Below are positions 13,650-14,305 of a stretch of DNA of 14,305 nucleotides, piece by piece (position 1 is the stretch's first letter; the number at the start of each line of letters is the position of its first letter). The notes below the pieces were generated by a model that was not told the DNA's origin, searched no databases, and saw only the letters and a list, made by a program, of their open reading frames with translations. Source of the DNA: an uncultured Collinsella sp. (GTDB lineage Bacteria > Actinomycetota > Coriobacteriia > Coriobacteriales > Coriobacteriaceae); assembly GCA_958403205.1 (NCBI GenBank), contig CATXWM010000043.1, forward strand, positions 1 through 14,305, in the 5' to 3' direction. The position numbers were made by a program, and so were the translations under genes.

Positions 13650-14305
13650 ATGTCTGCAATCACTATTCTTCTTGTTGCGATTGTCGCGTTGCTTGCCGGT
13701 ATGGAAGGCATTCTGGATGAGTTCCAGTTCCATCAGCCGCTCGTGGCATGCACGCTTATCGGTCTCGTAACCGGTCACCTTCAGGAGGGCATCCTCCTGG
13801 GCGGTTCGCTCCAGATGATGGCCCTTGGCTGGGCTAACGTCGGCGCCGCCGTCGCGCCTGACGCCGCTCTGGCCTCGGTCGCTTCTTCGATCATCATGGT
13901 GCTCGCCCTCAACGGCGGCGCCACTGATTCGGCCAAGGCCGTTACCGCGGCCATCGCCGTCGCCGTCCCGCTGTCGGTCGCTGGTCTGTTCCTGACCATG
14001 ATCTGCCGTACCATTGCTACCGCTATCGCTCACGCCATGGACGGTTGCGCCGAGAAGGGCGACTTCTCCGGCATCGAGCGCTGGCAGTATGCTGCCATCC
14101 TCATGCAGGGCCTTCGTATCGCCATCCCGGCAGTGCTTCTGTGCGTCATCCCGGCCGAGGCCGTTACCAACGCGCTTAACGCTATGCCCGACTGGCTGTC
14201 CGGCGGCATGGCTGTCGGCGGCGGCATGGTCGCTTCCGTCGGTTACGCCATGGTCATCAACATGATGGCCACCAAGGAGACCTGGCCGTTCTTCATCCTC
14301 GGCTT
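13650..14305 (+). CDS. PTS mannose-family IIC component (ManY-like), truncated by the window end
   Basis: This is the N-terminal 218 residues of a membrane sugar permease subunit that forms the translocation channel together with IID. The start is the ATG at 13650, with AAAGGAGG (13633-13640) 9 nt upstream. The sequence opens with a hydrophobic segment (SAITILLVAIVALLAGMEG) and contains the strongly conserved family stretch EGILLGGSLQMMALGWANVG followed by AAVAPDAALAS. Further hydrophobic segments run to the window end. The full protein is usually about 260-270 residues, so roughly 50 remain outside. It lies 18 nt behind IIAB and is surely co-transcribed; a IID gene is expected next. No internal stop or frameshift is seen. 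Confidence 0.93.
   Translation, partial: MSAITILLVAIVALLAGMEGILDEFQFHQPLVACTLIGLVTGHLQEGILLGGSLQMMALGWANVGAAVAPDAALASVASSIIMVLALNGGATDSAKAVTAAIAVAVPLSVAGLFLTMICRTIATAIAHAMDGCAEKGDFSGIERWQYAAILMQGLRIAIPAVLLCVIPAEAVTNALNAMPDWLSGGMAVGGGMVASVGYAMVINMMATKETWPFFILG

Noticed and set aside
12615..14033. A 472-codon minus-strand frame opposite the PTS genes
   Set aside because: It covers both PTS genes in antisense, shows no domain, and has shadow-like composition.

Overview
The window looks like chromosomal DNA from a high-GC, host-associated Actinobacterium, most likely Coriobacteriia and Collinsella-like. This rests on overall composition, codon use, the mix of a ManX-type PTS, ClpB and a DUF5692-like membrane protein, and several palindromic intergenic repeats of a kind I associate with that group. 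The taxonomic call is inference, since no rRNA or other marker is present.

Layout. Bases 1-1601 hold the 3' two-thirds of an aconitase-superfamily hydratase. Bases 1602-2221 are non-coding and unusually rich in hairpins: a 17-bp-stem hairpin, a terminator-like stem-loop, a GCCACAAAGG palindrome, then three related 57-nt hairpins at an 80-81 bp period, an AT-rich probable promoter and a structured leader. The disaggregase gene clpB (2222-4849) follows, with a strong terminator. A small disordered protein (4980-5174) converges on a minus-strand membrane-anchored protein of unknown function (5280-6776); between them lies a hairpin with a perfect 19-bp stem.

Bases 6899-11711 look like one functional locus. 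A nine-TM membrane protein (7010-8017) and a TetR-type regulator (8081-8743) lie on the minus strand. Divergent from them is a 925-aa iron-sulfur/FAD/NAD(P) oxidoreductase (8934-11711). The divergent spacer carries two perfect TTGAC-type palindromes, themselves arranged symmetrically, which is a convincing operator for the TetR protein. The membrane protein, flavoprotein and regulator could form an undescribed inducible redox system; its substrate cannot be read from sequence.

A terminator separates this locus from hypA (11808-12236, TTG start, extra acidic tail), followed by a second copy of the TTGCGGTGAAATAG hairpin that ends in T6. A 322-bp non-coding region (12320-12641) precedes a mannose-family PTS operon: fused IIAB (12642-13631) and IIC (13650 to the window end). 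Its TATAAT box lies inside a 231-bp segment bounded by a perfect 11-bp inverted repeat, so an invertible promoter or a paired operator is possible.

The points most worth a second look are the two families of palindromic repeats, the TetR/oxidoreductase/membrane-protein module, and the inverted-repeat-bounded PTS promoter.
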